DNA of 64,000 nucleotides from Tepidiforma bonchosmolovskayae (GTDB lineage: Bacteria > Chloroflexota > Dehalococcoidia > Tepidiformales > Tepidiformaceae): the NCBI RefSeq assembly GCF_008838325.1, contig NZ_CP042829.1, positions 1,488,001-1,552,000 on the forward strand, in the 5' to 3' direction. The stretch's first letter is position 1. Every line of letters starts with the position of its first letter. This document shows, in pieces, positions 32,854 to 41,590 of this stretch. Made by a program: the position numbers and the translations under genes. The notes beneath the pieces are model-generated. The model saw nothing but the letters and a program-made list of their open reading frames with translations, had not been told where the DNA came from and made no database searches.

Positions 32854-32883
32854 ACCCTACGCGTTCCGCGATCCCCCTGTCAA
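32854..32883 (-). promoter_or_regulatory. Sigma-70 promoter of the SWIM gene
   Basis: TTGACA (32883 to 32878) is 18 bases from TAGGGT (32859 to 32854) on the minus strand. Transcription would begin near 32846, leaving an 80-base leader that carries the hairpin. Confidence 0.65.
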
Positions 32884-32905
32884 CGAATTTTCACACTTCC
32901 GCATG

Positions 32906-33478
32906 TCAGGCCCGTTTCGCCGGCAGACCGTCTGCCAGCCAGTCCTCCGCCCGCATGAAATACGGCTCCCGCCCGTGAATCTCCGGCGGCACGATCACCC
33001 CCGCGTCCCGCGTCAGGATGTTCGCCACCACCCGCAGCCCTTCCTGCTTCTTCGGGTTCCACCGGTACGTGTCCACGCTCAGGACGATCGGCACGACCAG
33101 CCCCGCCGGCGCATCAAACCAGAGGAAAAACGGGTTCGTCTCCTCGTTCGTCGGCCTCGAGGGGTCGTACTCCGGGTTCTTCTCGGCGAACCGCGTTACC
33201 CCCGCGATGTACCCCTTGCCGAACGCCGTGTGGAACCACATCACCTGCGCCGCGCCATACTTCGTCGTCACCTTCTGCTTTGCGACCTCGAACGCCTCCG
33301 CTTCGCTCGCGCACGGCAGCTTCCCGTGCATCCGCCACAGGTGGAATTCCCGCGCGAATGCCGTCTTCGAAAGCGGGATGCGGACCGGGTTCCGCTCCGC
33401 ATACGGCAGCGTCACCGGCATCAGCTTTCCCGGCGAGGTCGGGATCTCTTCGCCGTCGATCGCCAGCTGCGTGCACAT
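32906..33478 (-). CDS. Unknown protein, 190 residues, in the tungstate-transport operon
   Basis: I do not recognise this protein. It is soluble and well mixed in composition. Noticeable segments are MPVTLPYAERNPVRIPLSKTAF (about 20-41), EFHLWRMHGKLPCASEAEAF, a central AQVMWFHTAFGKGYIAGVTRF and TNPFFLWFDAPAGLVVPIVLSV. Its start is 12 bases after the stop of tupC on the same strand with GGAGGAG before it, so it is part of the tup operon. It could relate to tungsten use or storage, but no metal-binding motif is clear (only two Cys). The context, not the sequence, suggests the link. Confidence 0.7.
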   Translation of the reverse strand: MCTQLAIDGEEIPTSPGKLMPVTLPYAERNPVRIPLSKTAFAREFHLWRMHGKLPCASEAEAFEVAKQKVTTKYGAAQVMWFHTAFGKGYIAGVTRFAEKNPEYDPSRPTNEETNPFFLWFDAPAGLVVPIVLSVDTYRWNPKKQEGLRVVANILTRDAGVIVPPEIHGREPYFMRAEDWLADGLPAKRA

Positions 33479-33490
33479 CGCTCCTCCAGC

Positions 33491-34441
33491 CTACTCCGCC
33501 AGCCGCCCGTCGTCGCCGTAGGTGAGCACCGCATCCGGCGGGGCCGAAGCCGCTGCCTCGTCTCCCGGCGCAGGCGGCGCTGCACCCGGCGGCACCGCCG
33601 CCCGCACCACCCGGCCCTCCGCCCGCCCCTCCGCTGCGAGCTGCGTTCCGAGGTCCACCACCCGCTCCACCGTGAACCGGATGACCGGCGTCCCGCCCCC
33701 CAGCGCCAGCGCCCCCGGCCGGATCGCCCGTCGCCCGACGACGGTGTACCCGAGGAACGCCGCAGCGGCCAGCGTCGGCGGCCGGCGGAAGACCTGCCCC
33801 GCCGGCCCCTGCGCTTCGACCCTGCCGCCGAGCAGCAGCACCAGCTCCTGCGCCAGCAGCAGCGCCTCGTCCCGGTCGTGCGTAACGAGCACCACCGTCG
33901 CCCGCGACGCCGCCAGCATCGCCGGCAGGTCGGCCAGCAGGCTCTCCCGCGACGGCCCGTCCAGCCCGCTGAGCGGCTCGTCGAGCAGCACGAGGTCCGC
34001 CTCCAGCGCCAGCGCCCGGGCAAGGTTCACCCGCTGGGCCTCGCCTCCGGAGAGGTGGAGCGCGTCCCGTTCGAGCAGCTGCCCGACCCCGCACAGCTCG
34101 GCCGCGCGGGCAATCCGTCGCCGCCGTTCCGCGGCATCTGCCCCGCGCAGCCGCAGCGCAAGGTCGAGGTTCTCCCGCACCGTCCCCCGCAGGAAGACGG
34201 CCCGCTGAAAGGCGAACGCCGCCCGCCGCGGCCCGGCCCGCTCCGCCGGCTCGCCGTCGAGCAGCACCTCCCCCCGCGCCGGCCGCTCCAGCCCTGCCGC
34301 CAGTCGCAGAAGGGTCGTCTTCCCTGCCCCGTTCGGGCCGAGCACCGCCGTCGTCGCCCGCCGCCCGAGCGCCAGCTCCGGCACCTCGAGCACCGTGCGC
34401 CCCTGTTTCCGCGTCTCGACCTCCCGGAAGCGGACTTCCAT
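33491..34441 (-). CDS. tupC: Tungstate ABC transporter, ATP-binding protein
   Basis: The 316-residue ATPase has Walker A GPNGAGKTT (about 39-47), the signature LSGGEAQRV, Walker B LVLLDEP and the switch His in VTHDRDE. After the nucleotide-binding domain there is a C-terminal extension of about 80 residues (RRPPTLAAAAFLGYTVVG through VLTYGDDGRLAE) resembling the regulatory TOBE-like part of molybdate/tungstate ATPases. Its start shares one base with the permease stop (TGATG), so the proteins are made in step. Tungstate rather than molybdate is inferred from the TupA-like binding protein. Confidence 0.88.
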   Translation of the reverse strand: MEVRFREVETRKQGRTVLEVPELALGRRATTAVLGPNGAGKTTLLRLAAGLERPARGEVLLDGEPAERAGPRRAAFAFQRAVFLRGTVRENLDLALRLRGADAAERRRRIARAAELCGVGQLLERDALHLSGGEAQRVNLARALALEADLVLLDEPLSGLDGPSRESLLADLPAMLAASRATVVLVTHDRDEALLLAQELVLLLGGRVEAQGPAGQVFRRPPTLAAAAFLGYTVVGRRAIRPGALALGGGTPVIRFTVERVVDLGTQLAAEGRAEGRVVRAAVPPGAAPPAPGDEAAASAPPDAVLTYGDDGRLAE

Positions 34442-35133
34442 CAGCGGGCCCGCTGCTGCACGCGCGTGAGTACGAGGTTCACCGCAAACGCCATCGCCAG
34501 CAGGATGATCCCCAGCGCGAGCGCCCGCTCGGTGTTCCCCCGGCTCGTCTCGGTCACAATCGCCGTTGTCAGCACCCGGGTCTGCCCCTGCAGATTCCCG
34601 CCCACGGCCATCGACGCGCCCACCTCCGACACGACCCCGCCGAACCCGGCCATCACCGCCGCCAGCAGCCCCAGCCGCGCCTCCCGCGCCAGCAGCCAGA
34701 GCCGCCGCAGCCGGCCCGCACCCAGCATCTGCAGAAGCTCCGGCAGCTCCGGCGGCAGCGCCTGCACCGCCGCCGTCGTAAACCCGATGACCAGCGGCGT
34801 CGCAATCAGGAACTGGGCGATGACCATCGCCTCCTTCGTATAGATCAGCTCCAGCCCGCCCAGCGGCCCCGACCGCACCAGCAGCAGCCACACCACCAGC
34901 CCAACCACGACCGGCGGCATGCCCATGCCGGTGTTCACCGCGCCCAGCACCAGCATCCGCCCGGGAAACCGGCTCCGCGCCAGCGCGTACCCGGCCGGCA
35001 CCCCGGCCAGCATCGCCAGCGCCGTCGCCGCCCCGGAGACGTACACCGTCCGCAGGGCGATCTCCCGCACCTCGCGGTCGCCCGAGACGATCAGCCGCAC
35101 GGCTTCGGCCAGGCCGGCCCAAAACTCGCCCAT
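34441..35133 (-). CDS. tupB: Tungstate ABC transporter, permease
   Basis: The 230-residue permease has five to six membrane helices and the ABC permease EAA-like loop in LPELLQMLGAGRLRRLWLL. The start region GEFWAGLAEAVRLIVSGDREV matches TupB-type permeases, which are shorter than ModB. It would form the homodimeric channel of the tungstate importer. The gap to tupA is 3 bases, and it overlaps tupC by one base. Confidence 0.9.
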   Translation of the reverse strand: MGEFWAGLAEAVRLIVSGDREVREIALRTVYVSGAATALAMLAGVPAGYALARSRFPGRMLVLGAVNTGMGMPPVVVGLVVWLLLVRSGPLGGLELIYTKEAMVIAQFLIATPLVIGFTTAAVQALPPELPELLQMLGAGRLRRLWLLAREARLGLLAAVMAGFGGVVSEVGASMAVGGNLQGQTRVLTTAIVTETSRGNTERALALGIILLAMAFAVNLVLTRVQQRAR

Positions 35134-35136
35134 GCG

Positions 35137-36054
35137 CTATCGCCCCAGGTCCTCGACCGATTTGCCGGCATCGGGCACGAACAGCGGCTCCCCGAACCGG
35201 TCCTTCCCGAACTCGCCGATGACCCGCTGCGTCTCCGGCGCAACCAGGAACTCGGCCCAGGCCCGCGCCTGCGCAGCGTTCACCCCGCGGTGTTTCCCCG
35301 GGTTCACCACGTACACGTGGTAGATGTTCAGCAGCGGCGCCGCTCCCTCGAACACTACCGCCAGCGAAAGCCGGTCCCGCAGCGCCAGGTACGTCGCACG
35401 GTCGGTCAGCGTGTAGGCCCTGCGCTGGTCGGCAATGTTCAGCGTCGCCCCCATCCCCTGGCCCGTCTCCTCCCGGCGCGGCACGCCCGCCGGGTCGATC
35501 CCCGCCGCCTTCCACAGGGCCAGCTCCGTGGCGTGCGTGCCCGAGTTGTCCCCCCGCGAAACGAACCCGCCGGAAGCCGCGATCCGCCGCATCGCCTCCT
35601 CGATGCTGCCCGCCCCGCGGACCCGCGCCGGGTCGTCCTTCGGCCCCACCAGGACGAAGTCGTTGTGCATGACGAGCCGCCCCTCGACCAGGTCGCCCCG
35701 CTCCACCAGCTCCTGCTCGGCGGCCGGCGAATGGCTCAGCACCGCATCCGCGTCGCCCTTCCGCGCCATCTCCAGCGCCGCCCCCGAGCCCACTGCGATC
35801 ACCTTCGCCTGCACCCCGGTCTGCGTCTCGAATAGCGGCACGAGCACGTCCAGCAGCCCGCTGTCCTGCGTGCTCGTCGTGGTCGCCAGGATCATGCTCC
35901 CGCCGATCTTCGCCGGCCCCCCGGCGGCCTCCCCGCCGCCCCCGCAGCCCGCCGCGATCAGCGCCAGCGCAAACGCCGCACCCAGCACCCCCCGGGCTGC
36001 CAGCCGCGCCCGGCTCCGCCAGCGCACGACGCGACGCGCTCCTTCGTTCGACAT
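35137..36054 (-). CDS. tupA: Tungstate-binding lipoprotein TupA
   Basis: The 305-residue precursor has an N-terminal signal with lipobox (AAGC at about residues 34-37, followed by glycines), then a periplasmic-type binding domain. ILATTTSTQDSGLLDVL at about residues 54-70 is the TupA oxyanion site, and FVSRGDNSGTHATELALW is the second ligand loop; both are distinctive for tungstate- rather than phosphate-binding proteins. A promoter lies just upstream (36064-36092). Tungstate would feed tungsten-dependent oxidoreductases, none of which is in the window. Confidence 0.92.
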   Translation of the reverse strand: MSNEGARRVVRWRSRARLAARGVLGAAFALALIAAGCGGGGEAAGGPAKIGGSMILATTTSTQDSGLLDVLVPLFETQTGVQAKVIAVGSGAALEMARKGDADAVLSHSPAAEQELVERGDLVEGRLVMHNDFVLVGPKDDPARVRGAGSIEEAMRRIAASGGFVSRGDNSGTHATELALWKAAGIDPAGVPRREETGQGMGATLNIADQRRAYTLTDRATYLALRDRLSLAVVFEGAAPLLNIYHVYVVNPGKHRGVNAAQARAWAEFLVAPETQRVIGEFGKDRFGEPLFVPDAGKSVEDLGR

Positions 36055-36063
36055 GTCCGCTGG

Positions 36064-36092
36064 AGCATATCGGTCCGCCGGCTGCGGCTCAA
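36064..36092 (-). promoter_or_regulatory. Promoter of the tup operon
   Basis: TTGAGC (36092 to 36087) and TATGCT (36069 to 36064) are separated by 17 bases on the minus strand, with tupA starting nine bases after the -10. There is no obvious operator in the gap. Confidence 0.55.
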
Positions 36093-36099
36093 CCGCCGC

Positions 36100-36966
36100 T
36101 CAGGCCGCGCCCAGCACCCGGTCCAGCCAGCCGATGATGTCCGCCGTCACCTGCTCGCGGTTAATCTCGTTCAGCATCTCATGGCGGCCGCCCGGGTAGA
36201 ACAGCCGGTCGATCCGCTTCACGCCTGCTTCGCGCCACCGCGCTTCGAGCAGCCGCAACCCTTCCAGGCCCCGGTTGATCGGGTCGGCATCCCCCGCCAC
36301 CAGCAGCACCGGCAGGTCCGGCCGGATCTGCGCCAGCACCTCCGCCGGCGGCAGTTCGAACACGTTCACCCGTTCCCGCCTGGCCGTCTGCTTCTCGAAT
36401 CCGCACCACGGGTCCGCGATGTACCGGTCAACCTCGGCCGGGTCGCGGCTCAGCCAGTCGTACGGCGTCCGTGCCGGTTCGAAGGCGGCGTTCGGGTTGA
36501 AGACCGGCGGGGCCTCCCCCGGCCGCGGCGGTTCCGTGGCCGAACTCCCCGAGAGCACCAGCGCCGCAATCTCCCGCGAGCCCTCCGGCGCCCACCGCTG
36601 CGCAATCCCGACGCCCATGCTGTGTCCGAACAGCACCGCCGGCCGCCCCGGGTGGGCCGCCTTCGCCGCCTCCACCACCTGCCCGACATCCGCGGCCATC
36701 GCCGCGAACGCGGCGGCTCCGTCGAGCCCGAAATCTCCCAGCCCGCCGGGGCCCGCCGACCGCCCGTGTCCGCGGTGGTCGATGCCCATGACCGCATACC
36801 CTGCCGATGTCAGCGCCGTCGCGAACCGGCGGTAGCGCCCGACGTGCTCCGCAGCCCCGTGCGCAATGACCACCGTCGCCCGCGCCGGTCCGTCAGGTTC
36901 CCACCGCGTGCCGACCAGCCGGAAGCCGTCGACCCGCGACCGCAGCTCGAATTCGCGTTCGTTCAT
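36100..36966 (-). CDS. Alpha/beta hydrolase, monoacylglycerol-lipase-like
   Basis: The 288-residue enzyme belongs to the lysophospholipase/monoglyceride lipase group. The oxyanion loop is VIAHGAAEHVGRYRRFA (about 34-50), followed by GIDHRGHGRSAGP. The nucleophile Ser is in FGHSMGVG (about 113-120), the acid is in VAGDADPI and the His is in YPGGRHEMLNE near the C-terminus. It probably hydrolyses monoacylglycerols or lysophospholipids. It stands just upstream of tup on the same strand but with its own gap. The start region has no clear -10. Confidence 0.88.
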   Translation of the reverse strand: MNEREFELRSRVDGFRLVGTRWEPDGPARATVVIAHGAAEHVGRYRRFATALTSAGYAVMGIDHRGHGRSAGPGGLGDFGLDGAAAFAAMAADVGQVVEAAKAAHPGRPAVLFGHSMGVGIAQRWAPEGSREIAALVLSGSSATEPPRPGEAPPVFNPNAAFEPARTPYDWLSRDPAEVDRYIADPWCGFEKQTARRERVNVFELPPAEVLAQIRPDLPVLLVAGDADPINRGLEGLRLLEARWREAGVKRIDRLFYPGGRHEMLNEINREQVTADIIGWLDRVLGAA

Positions 36967-37046
36967 GAGCCCTACACCTTAGGCAGCCCGCCGCGGCCCG
37001 TCAATGCTCCCGTCAGCCGCCGGACCGCTGCTATGCTTTTCCTGAT

Positions 37047-38033
37047 ATGAAAGTCCTCGCCATCGAATCCTCCTGCGACGAGACCGCTGCCGCCGTCGTC
37101 GAAGACGGCCGCGTGCCCCTGTCGTCCATCGTCTCTTCCCAAGTCGATCTGCACGCCAAATACGGCGGCGTTGTCCCCGAGGTCGCCAGCCGCCAGCACC
37201 TGCTGAAGATCGTCCCCGTCATCCAGGAGGCCCTCGCCGCCGCGAACTGCACCCTCGACGACATCGACGCCGTTGCCGGCACCCGCGGCCCCGGCCTCGC
37301 CGGCAGCCTCCTCGTCGGCTACAACGCCGCCCGCGCCATCGCCTTCGGCCGCGGCCTCCCCTTTATCGGGATCAACCACCTCGAAGGCCATATTTACGCC
37401 AACTGGCTCGTCGAAGGCCCGGAACCCGAGTTCCCTGCCCTCTGCCTGGTCGTCTCCGGCGGCCACACCGACCTCGTCTTCATGCGCGGCCACGGCCAGT
37501 ACGAACGGATCGGCGGCACCCGCGACGACGCCGCCGGCGAGGCGTTCGATAAGGCCGGACGTCTTCTCGGGCTGCCCTTCCCCGGCGGCCCCCACATCGC
37601 CCGAGCCGCCCTCGAAGGCGGGCCCTCCTCGCTCGAACTCCCCCGCGCCTGGCTGCACGGCACCTTCGACTTTAGCTTCAGCGGCCTCAAGACGGCCGTC
37701 CTCCACACCGTCCGCGAAGGCCGCTACCCCGTGCCCGAAATCGCCTGGGAGTTCCAGGAGTCGGTCGTCGATGTCCTCGCCGGCAAGACCGCCCGCCTCG
37801 CCCGCGAACTCGGCGCCCGCAACATCCTCGTCGCCGGCGGCGTCGCCGCGAATGCGCGCCTCCGCGAAGAACTCCTCCGCCGCTCGCCGGTCCCGGTGCG
37901 TATCCCCCCGCCGAAGTTCTGCACCGACAACGCTGCCATGATCGGCGCGGTCGCCGGCTTCCGCCTCGAACTCGGCGAGCGCACCCCGCCCGACGTCGAC
38001 ATCTTCACGACGAACGACTGGGCCGCCGTCTGA
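37047..38033 (+). CDS. tsaD: tRNA N6-adenosine threonylcarbamoyltransferase TsaD
   Basis: TsaD transfers threonylcarbamoyl from its AMP ester to A37 of ANN-decoding tRNAs, with TsaB and TsaE. The 328-residue product has the family start [18 protein letters not shown], the metal ligands His in [10 protein letters not shown] (about 111-120), the [12 protein letters not shown] strand, [23 protein letters not shown] and the final ATP-site segment [11 protein letters not shown]. It is complete and typical. A TATGCT element is nine bases before the ATG. The usual neighbours tsaB and rimI are not adjacent. Confidence 0.96.
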   Translation: MKVLAIESSCDETAAAVVEDGRVPLSSIVSSQVDLHAKYGGVVPEVASRQHLLKIVPVIQEALAAANCTLDDIDAVAGTRGPGLAGSLLVGYNAARAIAFGRGLPFIGINHLEGHIYANWLVEGPEPEFPALCLVVSGGHTDLVFMRGHGQYERIGGTRDDAAGEAFDKAGRLLGLPFPGGPHIARAALEGGPSSLELPRAWLHGTFDFSFSGLKTAVLHTVREGRYPVPEIAWEFQESVVDVLAGKTARLARELGARNILVAGGVAANARLREELLRRSPVPVRIPPPKFCTDNAAMIGAVAGFRLELGERTPPDVDIFTTNDWAAV

Positions 38034-38054
38034 CACCCCGCCTCCGGCGCCCGC

Positions 38055-38753
38055 CTACCGTGTGCAGGCGCCCCGGCCTGAGCAGGTTTCCGGCGGCTCG
38101 TCCGCCGGGATGCGGGCGCGGCACAGCTCCGACGGGATGCACGCCTGGTCGGTCACCAGCCCCCAGTACTTCGCCAGCGCCTCTTCCGGCGTCTCCGGGC
38201 CGTAGCTGAACAGCACCCGGTCCAGGTCGCCGATGGTCACCGTGGCCAGCCCGTCGACTGGCACGCCGTTGGCAATGAACGACCACCGTTCGGTGCCGCT
38301 GTTGCACAGCTTTTCCCCCGAAGGGAGCTGCAGGCAGGTCCGGTCCGGGGTCACGCCCGGGAAGGATGGGTCCGTCAGGGTGAACCCGAGGCTCCGGAAG
38401 AACTCATCCCACGTCACGAGCGTCGAATGCACATGCACCACCGTGACGCGCGGCGCGTGGATATGCACGTGCTCGCTCAGTTCCCTGCCTTCCGCATCCG
38501 ACAGGAACTGCGGCTGCCCGAAATCGAACCGCTGGCCGCGGATCACCAGCGCGAAGTCCGCGTGCTCGTGCGTCGGCGCCCGGGGGCCTGCGGCTGTCCA
38601 CGGTGCGTCGGCCCGCCGCTCCGTGTCCTCCCCGCTGCCGTCCCAGCGCCAGGCCAGCAGCCCGCCGAGCACCGCCGCCGCCGCTGCCAGCACCACAGCC
38701 GCCCCCGCCCATATCCGTGCGCTCCCGGGCGCAGCGCCCACGAACCTCGCCAT
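38055..38753 (-). CDS. Secreted histidine-rich protein of unknown function
   Basis: The 232-residue product has an N-terminal membrane anchor or signal (about 13-35), then an extracytoplasmic domain. This contains THEHADFALVIRG, a second His cluster ELSEHVHIHAPRVTVVHVHST (about 95-115) and VTWDEFFRSLGF. Six cysteines occur in the C-terminal half, some likely disulfide-bonded (TCLQLPSGEKLCNSG; CIPSELC; CSGRGAC). Relatives are seen in archaea and other Chloroflexota, with no known role; the His clusters suggest metal or haem binding. A TAGGAT element is six bases before the start. Confidence 0.72.
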   Translation of the reverse strand: MARFVGAAPGSARIWAGAAVVLAAAAAVLGGLLAWRWDGSGEDTERRADAPWTAAGPRAPTHEHADFALVIRGQRFDFGQPQFLSDAEGRELSEHVHIHAPRVTVVHVHSTLVTWDEFFRSLGFTLTDPSFPGVTPDRTCLQLPSGEKLCNSGTERWSFIANGVPVDGLATVTIGDLDRVLFSYGPETPEEALAKYWGLVTDQACIPSELCRARIPADEPPETCSGRGACTR

Positions 38754-38835
38754 GGCGCCATCCTACCCGGCCGGCGCCGTTGACGCCCGGGACCCCCTGT
38801 CAGTAGCATGGTGCAACTCACTCTTGGAGGTCCCG

Positions 38836-39372
38836 ATGACCGCCCCCGGAACCGAAGCCGAGCGCATCCGCTCCTATCTCGTCTCCCAGGCCGCGAAGCT
38901 CACGATTCCCCAGCTCGTCGAAAAGGTGCGTGCCGACTGCCTCCCGCTCGCTGACGCCGCGCGTGCGGTTCCCCCGGCCCGCTTCCACGAGCCCCCGGCG
39001 CCCGGCGAGTGGTCGGCCGCTGAGGTCTGGCATCACATCCTTGAGATGAACGAAGCCGGCGCCGCCGCAATCGAGGCAATCCTGGATGGCCGCGAGCCCG
39101 CGAGCCGCTCCGTTGATGATCGCCTCGTCCCGGGCGGGAGCAGCCTCCAGGACGGGCCCTCGTGCTATGCCCGCTACCTCGAGCGCCGCGAACGCCTGCT
39201 CGCCCGCGTCGCCGCGGCGCGCGGCGATGAACACCTCGACCGTACGCTCCGCCATCCCGTGTTCGGCGAGCTCAACTGGCGAGAATGGTTCCTCTTCATG
39301 CGGGTGCACGACCTCGACCACCTGCGGCAGCTCCAGGCGATTGCTGCAGCCCTCGCGGAGCCGGCCCCATGA
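38836..39372 (+). CDS. DinB-like protein (DUF664 type)
   Basis: This 178-residue helical-bundle protein carries the DinB metal-ligand pattern: WSAAEVWHHILEMNEAG (about 55-71) and a final MRVHDLDHLRQLQAI (HxxxH-type). Relatives are metal-dependent S-transferases for bacillithiol or mycothiol, or damage-inducible proteins without known activity. It overlaps the LLM oxidoreductase by four bases (ATGA), so the two form one unit. GGAGG is six bases before the ATG. It is distinct from the DinB protein at 10306. Confidence 0.8.
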   Translation: MTAPGTEAERIRSYLVSQAAKLTIPQLVEKVRADCLPLADAARAVPPARFHEPPAPGEWSAAEVWHHILEMNEAGAAAIEAILDGREPASRSVDDRLVPGGSSLQDGPSCYARYLERRERLLARVAAARGDEHLDRTLRHPVFGELNWREWFLFMRVHDLDHLRQLQAIAAALAEPAP

Positions 39373-40454
39373 GCGCGCTCCGCGTTGCCATCGGCTTCGG
39401 CCCCGGCCCCGGCGGCTGGGACGAAGCGCTCACCTTCGCCCGCGAAGCCGAACGCCTGGGAGTGGACTCGGCCTGGACTTCCGAGGCCTGGGGATTCGAC
39501 GCCGTGACGCCGCTCGCGCTCCTCGCCGGTCGAACCGAGCGCCTGCGGCTCGGCACCGGCATCATGCAGGCCGGCACCCGCACGCCCGCGCTCGTTGCAA
39601 TGACCGCCCTGACCCTCAGCTCCATCTCCGGGGGCAGGTTCATCCTCGGTCTCGGCTCCAGCGGTCCCCAGGTCATCGAAGGCTGGCATGGAATCCCCTT
39701 CCGCCAGCCCCTCCAGCGCCTTCGCGAAATCGTCGAGATCGTCCGTCTCGCATGCTCCGGGGAGCGGGTCGCCTACTCCGGAACCGTGTACACCCTTCCT
39801 CTCCCCGGCGGCGAGGGCCGGGCGCTCCGCACCAGCGCCCCGCCCGCACCGGTGCCCATCTTCCTCGCGACCCTCGGGCCCCGCGCGCTTGAAATGACCG
39901 GCGAGCTTGCCGACGGGTGGATCGCCTCCTCCTTCATGCCCCGGCACTCCAGCGTCTTCCTCGAGCCCATCCGCCGCGGCGCAGCCCGCGCGGGCCGCTC
40001 CCTCGATGGCTTCGAGGTGGTCGCCGGCGGCGTTGTCGCCTTCGGCGACGACCTCGAACGTCTCGTCGCTCCCCGCAAGCCCGGCTTCGCCTTCGAAATC
40101 GGGGCCATGGGCTCCCCAACCCGCAATTTCTACAAAGATGCCTACGCCCGCCAGGGCTACGCCGACCTCGTCGACCGCGTCCAGGCCCTCTGGCTCGAAC
40201 GCCGCCGCGATGAAGCCGCCGCCCTCATCCCCGACGAGTTCGTCCTCGAGGCGAACCTCCTCGGAACCGACGAAATGGTCCGCGACCGCATCCGCGTCTA
40301 CCGCGACGGCGGCGTCACCACGCTCCAGGTCAGCCCCGCCGGGCACACCCTCGCCGAGCGGCTCGAAACCCTCGGCCGCTTCATGGAGCTCGTCCGCGAG
40401 GTCAACGCCGAACCCGCTCCCGAATCCCGCGGTCCGGAGGCTGCCGCCCCTTAG
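39369..40454 (+). CDS. LLM-class F420-dependent oxidoreductase
   Basis: The 361-residue luciferase-like TIM-barrel enzyme opens with RVAIGFGPGPGGWDEALTFAREAERLGVDSAWTSEAW. It has the GTGIMQAGTRTPALVAM and SGGRFILGLGSSGPQVIEGWHG segments typical of F420 rather than FMN members. The long PVPIFLATLGPRALEMTGELADGW is the coenzyme/phosphate loop. It would pass hydride from F420H2 to an aldehyde, alkene or nitro group, or the reverse. The 4-base overlap with the DinB gene indicates linked function. F420 genes are not in the window. Confidence 0.87.
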   Translation: MSALRVAIGFGPGPGGWDEALTFAREAERLGVDSAWTSEAWGFDAVTPLALLAGRTERLRLGTGIMQAGTRTPALVAMTALTLSSISGGRFILGLGSSGPQVIEGWHGIPFRQPLQRLREIVEIVRLACSGERVAYSGTVYTLPLPGGEGRALRTSAPPAPVPIFLATLGPRALEMTGELADGWIASSFMPRHSSVFLEPIRRGAARAGRSLDGFEVVAGGVVAFGDDLERLVAPRKPGFAFEIGAMGSPTRNFYKDAYARQGYADLVDRVQALWLERRRDEAAALIPDEFVLEANLLGTDEMVRDRIRVYRDGGVTTLQVSPAGHTLAERLETLGRFMELVREVNAEPAPESRGPEAAAP

Positions 40455-41362
40455 GGCGCCTTCGTCGGCGTTGGCGCCGGGCTCGCAGCGCCCGTCGGCG
40501 AAGCCGCCGGCGTCGCGGTCGACCCCGCCTGCGCCGTCGCCGTCGCCAGCTGCGCCTGCACCTGCTGGAAGAGGCTCCGCCACGCGTCCATATCGGCCGG
40601 AGTCCCCGCACCGAGCGGCTGCCCGTTCACGAGGAAGCCCGGCGTCCCCCGGATGCCGAACGAGCTCGCCGTCCGCTGCTGCTGCGTGACCTCGTCCAGG
40701 TGCTGCGAGCTGTCGAAACACTGGTTGAACTTCGCCGTGTCCAGCCCCAGCTCGGCCGCGTACTTCTTCAGGTTCTCGTCCGAGAACCGCCCGACGTTCA
40801 GCTTCTCATCGTCGGCCTGGCCGGCCTCCGCCTGCACGAGGAACAGCTTGTTGTGGTACTGCCAGAACTTGTTCTGGTCGGCCGCGCACATGCCTGCCAG
40901 GGCGGCCCGCACCGACTCCGGCCCGAGGATCGGCAGGTTCTGGTACTCGAGCTGCACGATGCCCGGCTTCACAAACTCCTCGATGATGTCGATCTCCTGC
41001 TCGCCCGTGAACTTCAGGCAGAACGGGCACTGGAAATCGGCATAGACCGTCAGCTTCACCGGCGCATCGTCCTTCCCGAGCTTCATCCCGTTCGCAAGGT
41101 CGGTCGGCAGGTCGTTCGCCTTCGCCTTCAGCCGGCTCGCAATCGTGTCGCTCGAACCCCCGCCCGAGGTGACCAGCACCGCCACGAGGATCGCCCCGAG
41201 CACGACGATGACCGCCGCGACGATCAGCACGAACGGCCGCGTGAAAATCTCGCTCCCGCCGCCCCCCGTCCGGCGCGGCGGCGGTGTCGAAGCGCGCGGG
41301 GCGCGCGGTGGTCGCGTCCCCTGCGTCCGGCTCATTTCGCGGCGTGCCTGGCGATTCGACAT
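40451..41362 (-). CDS. Membrane-anchored DsbA-like thiol-disulfide protein
   Basis: The 303-residue protein has a basic, Pro-rich cytoplasmic start, a single membrane helix (about residues 42-63), then an extracytoplasmic DsbA/BdbD-type thioredoxin domain. The active site is FQCPFC (about 109-114) and the cis-Pro loop is GIRGTPGFLVNG near 235. The insert (DEKLNVGRFSDENLKKYAAELG) is the helical domain of DsbA-like proteins. It should oxidise or isomerise cysteines of exported proteins. The C-terminal tail is Ala/Thr/Pro-rich. Its stop overlaps the end of the LLM gene convergently. Confidence 0.9.
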   Translation of the reverse strand: MSNRQARREMSRTQGTRPPRAPRASTPPPRRTGGGGSEIFTRPFVLIVAAVIVVLGAILVAVLVTSGGGSSDTIASRLKAKANDLPTDLANGMKLGKDDAPVKLTVYADFQCPFCLKFTGEQEIDIIEEFVKPGIVQLEYQNLPILGPESVRAALAGMCAADQNKFWQYHNKLFLVQAEAGQADDEKLNVGRFSDENLKKYAAELGLDTAKFNQCFDSSQHLDEVTQQQRTASSFGIRGTPGFLVNGQPLGAGTPADMDAWRSLFQQVQAQLATATAQAGSTATPAASPTGAASPAPTPTKAP

Positions 41363-41498
41363 GGGACTCTTCCTGTTCGAAAAGGTAGACTCACACGGCG
41401 GCCGACGGGCAGCGCCTGCCCGCCGGCTCAGCCCCGAGATTACCACCCGGCCCGCTACGGGATACGGAAGCCCCGTTTACGCTCGCTCCCCGCCCCCT

Positions 41499-41589
41499 GC
41501 TCCCCGCTCCCCGCTCCCGGCTCCCCGCTCCCCGCTCCCGGCTCCCCGCTCCCCGCTCCCGGCTCCCCGCTCCCTGCTCCCTGCTCCCC
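41499..41589. repeat. Tandem array of 13 GCTCCCN heptamers
   Basis: Thirteen consecutive seven-base units GCTCCCC, GCTCCCG or GCTCCCT run without a gap. The first eleven follow a higher-order 21-base pattern (C, C, G endings). The array begins after a looser GCTCCCC/CCCCCTG stretch at 41485 and ends one base before the permease stop codon on the other strand. It lies in the 228-base space between the DsbA-like gene and the transporter operon, where no other feature is seen. Confidence 0.9.
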
Positions 41590-41590
41590 G

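Noticed and set aside
41485-41589. CRISPR-like tandem repeat
   Set aside because: Units are seven bases with no spacers and no cas genes are present, so it is a simple tandem repeat.
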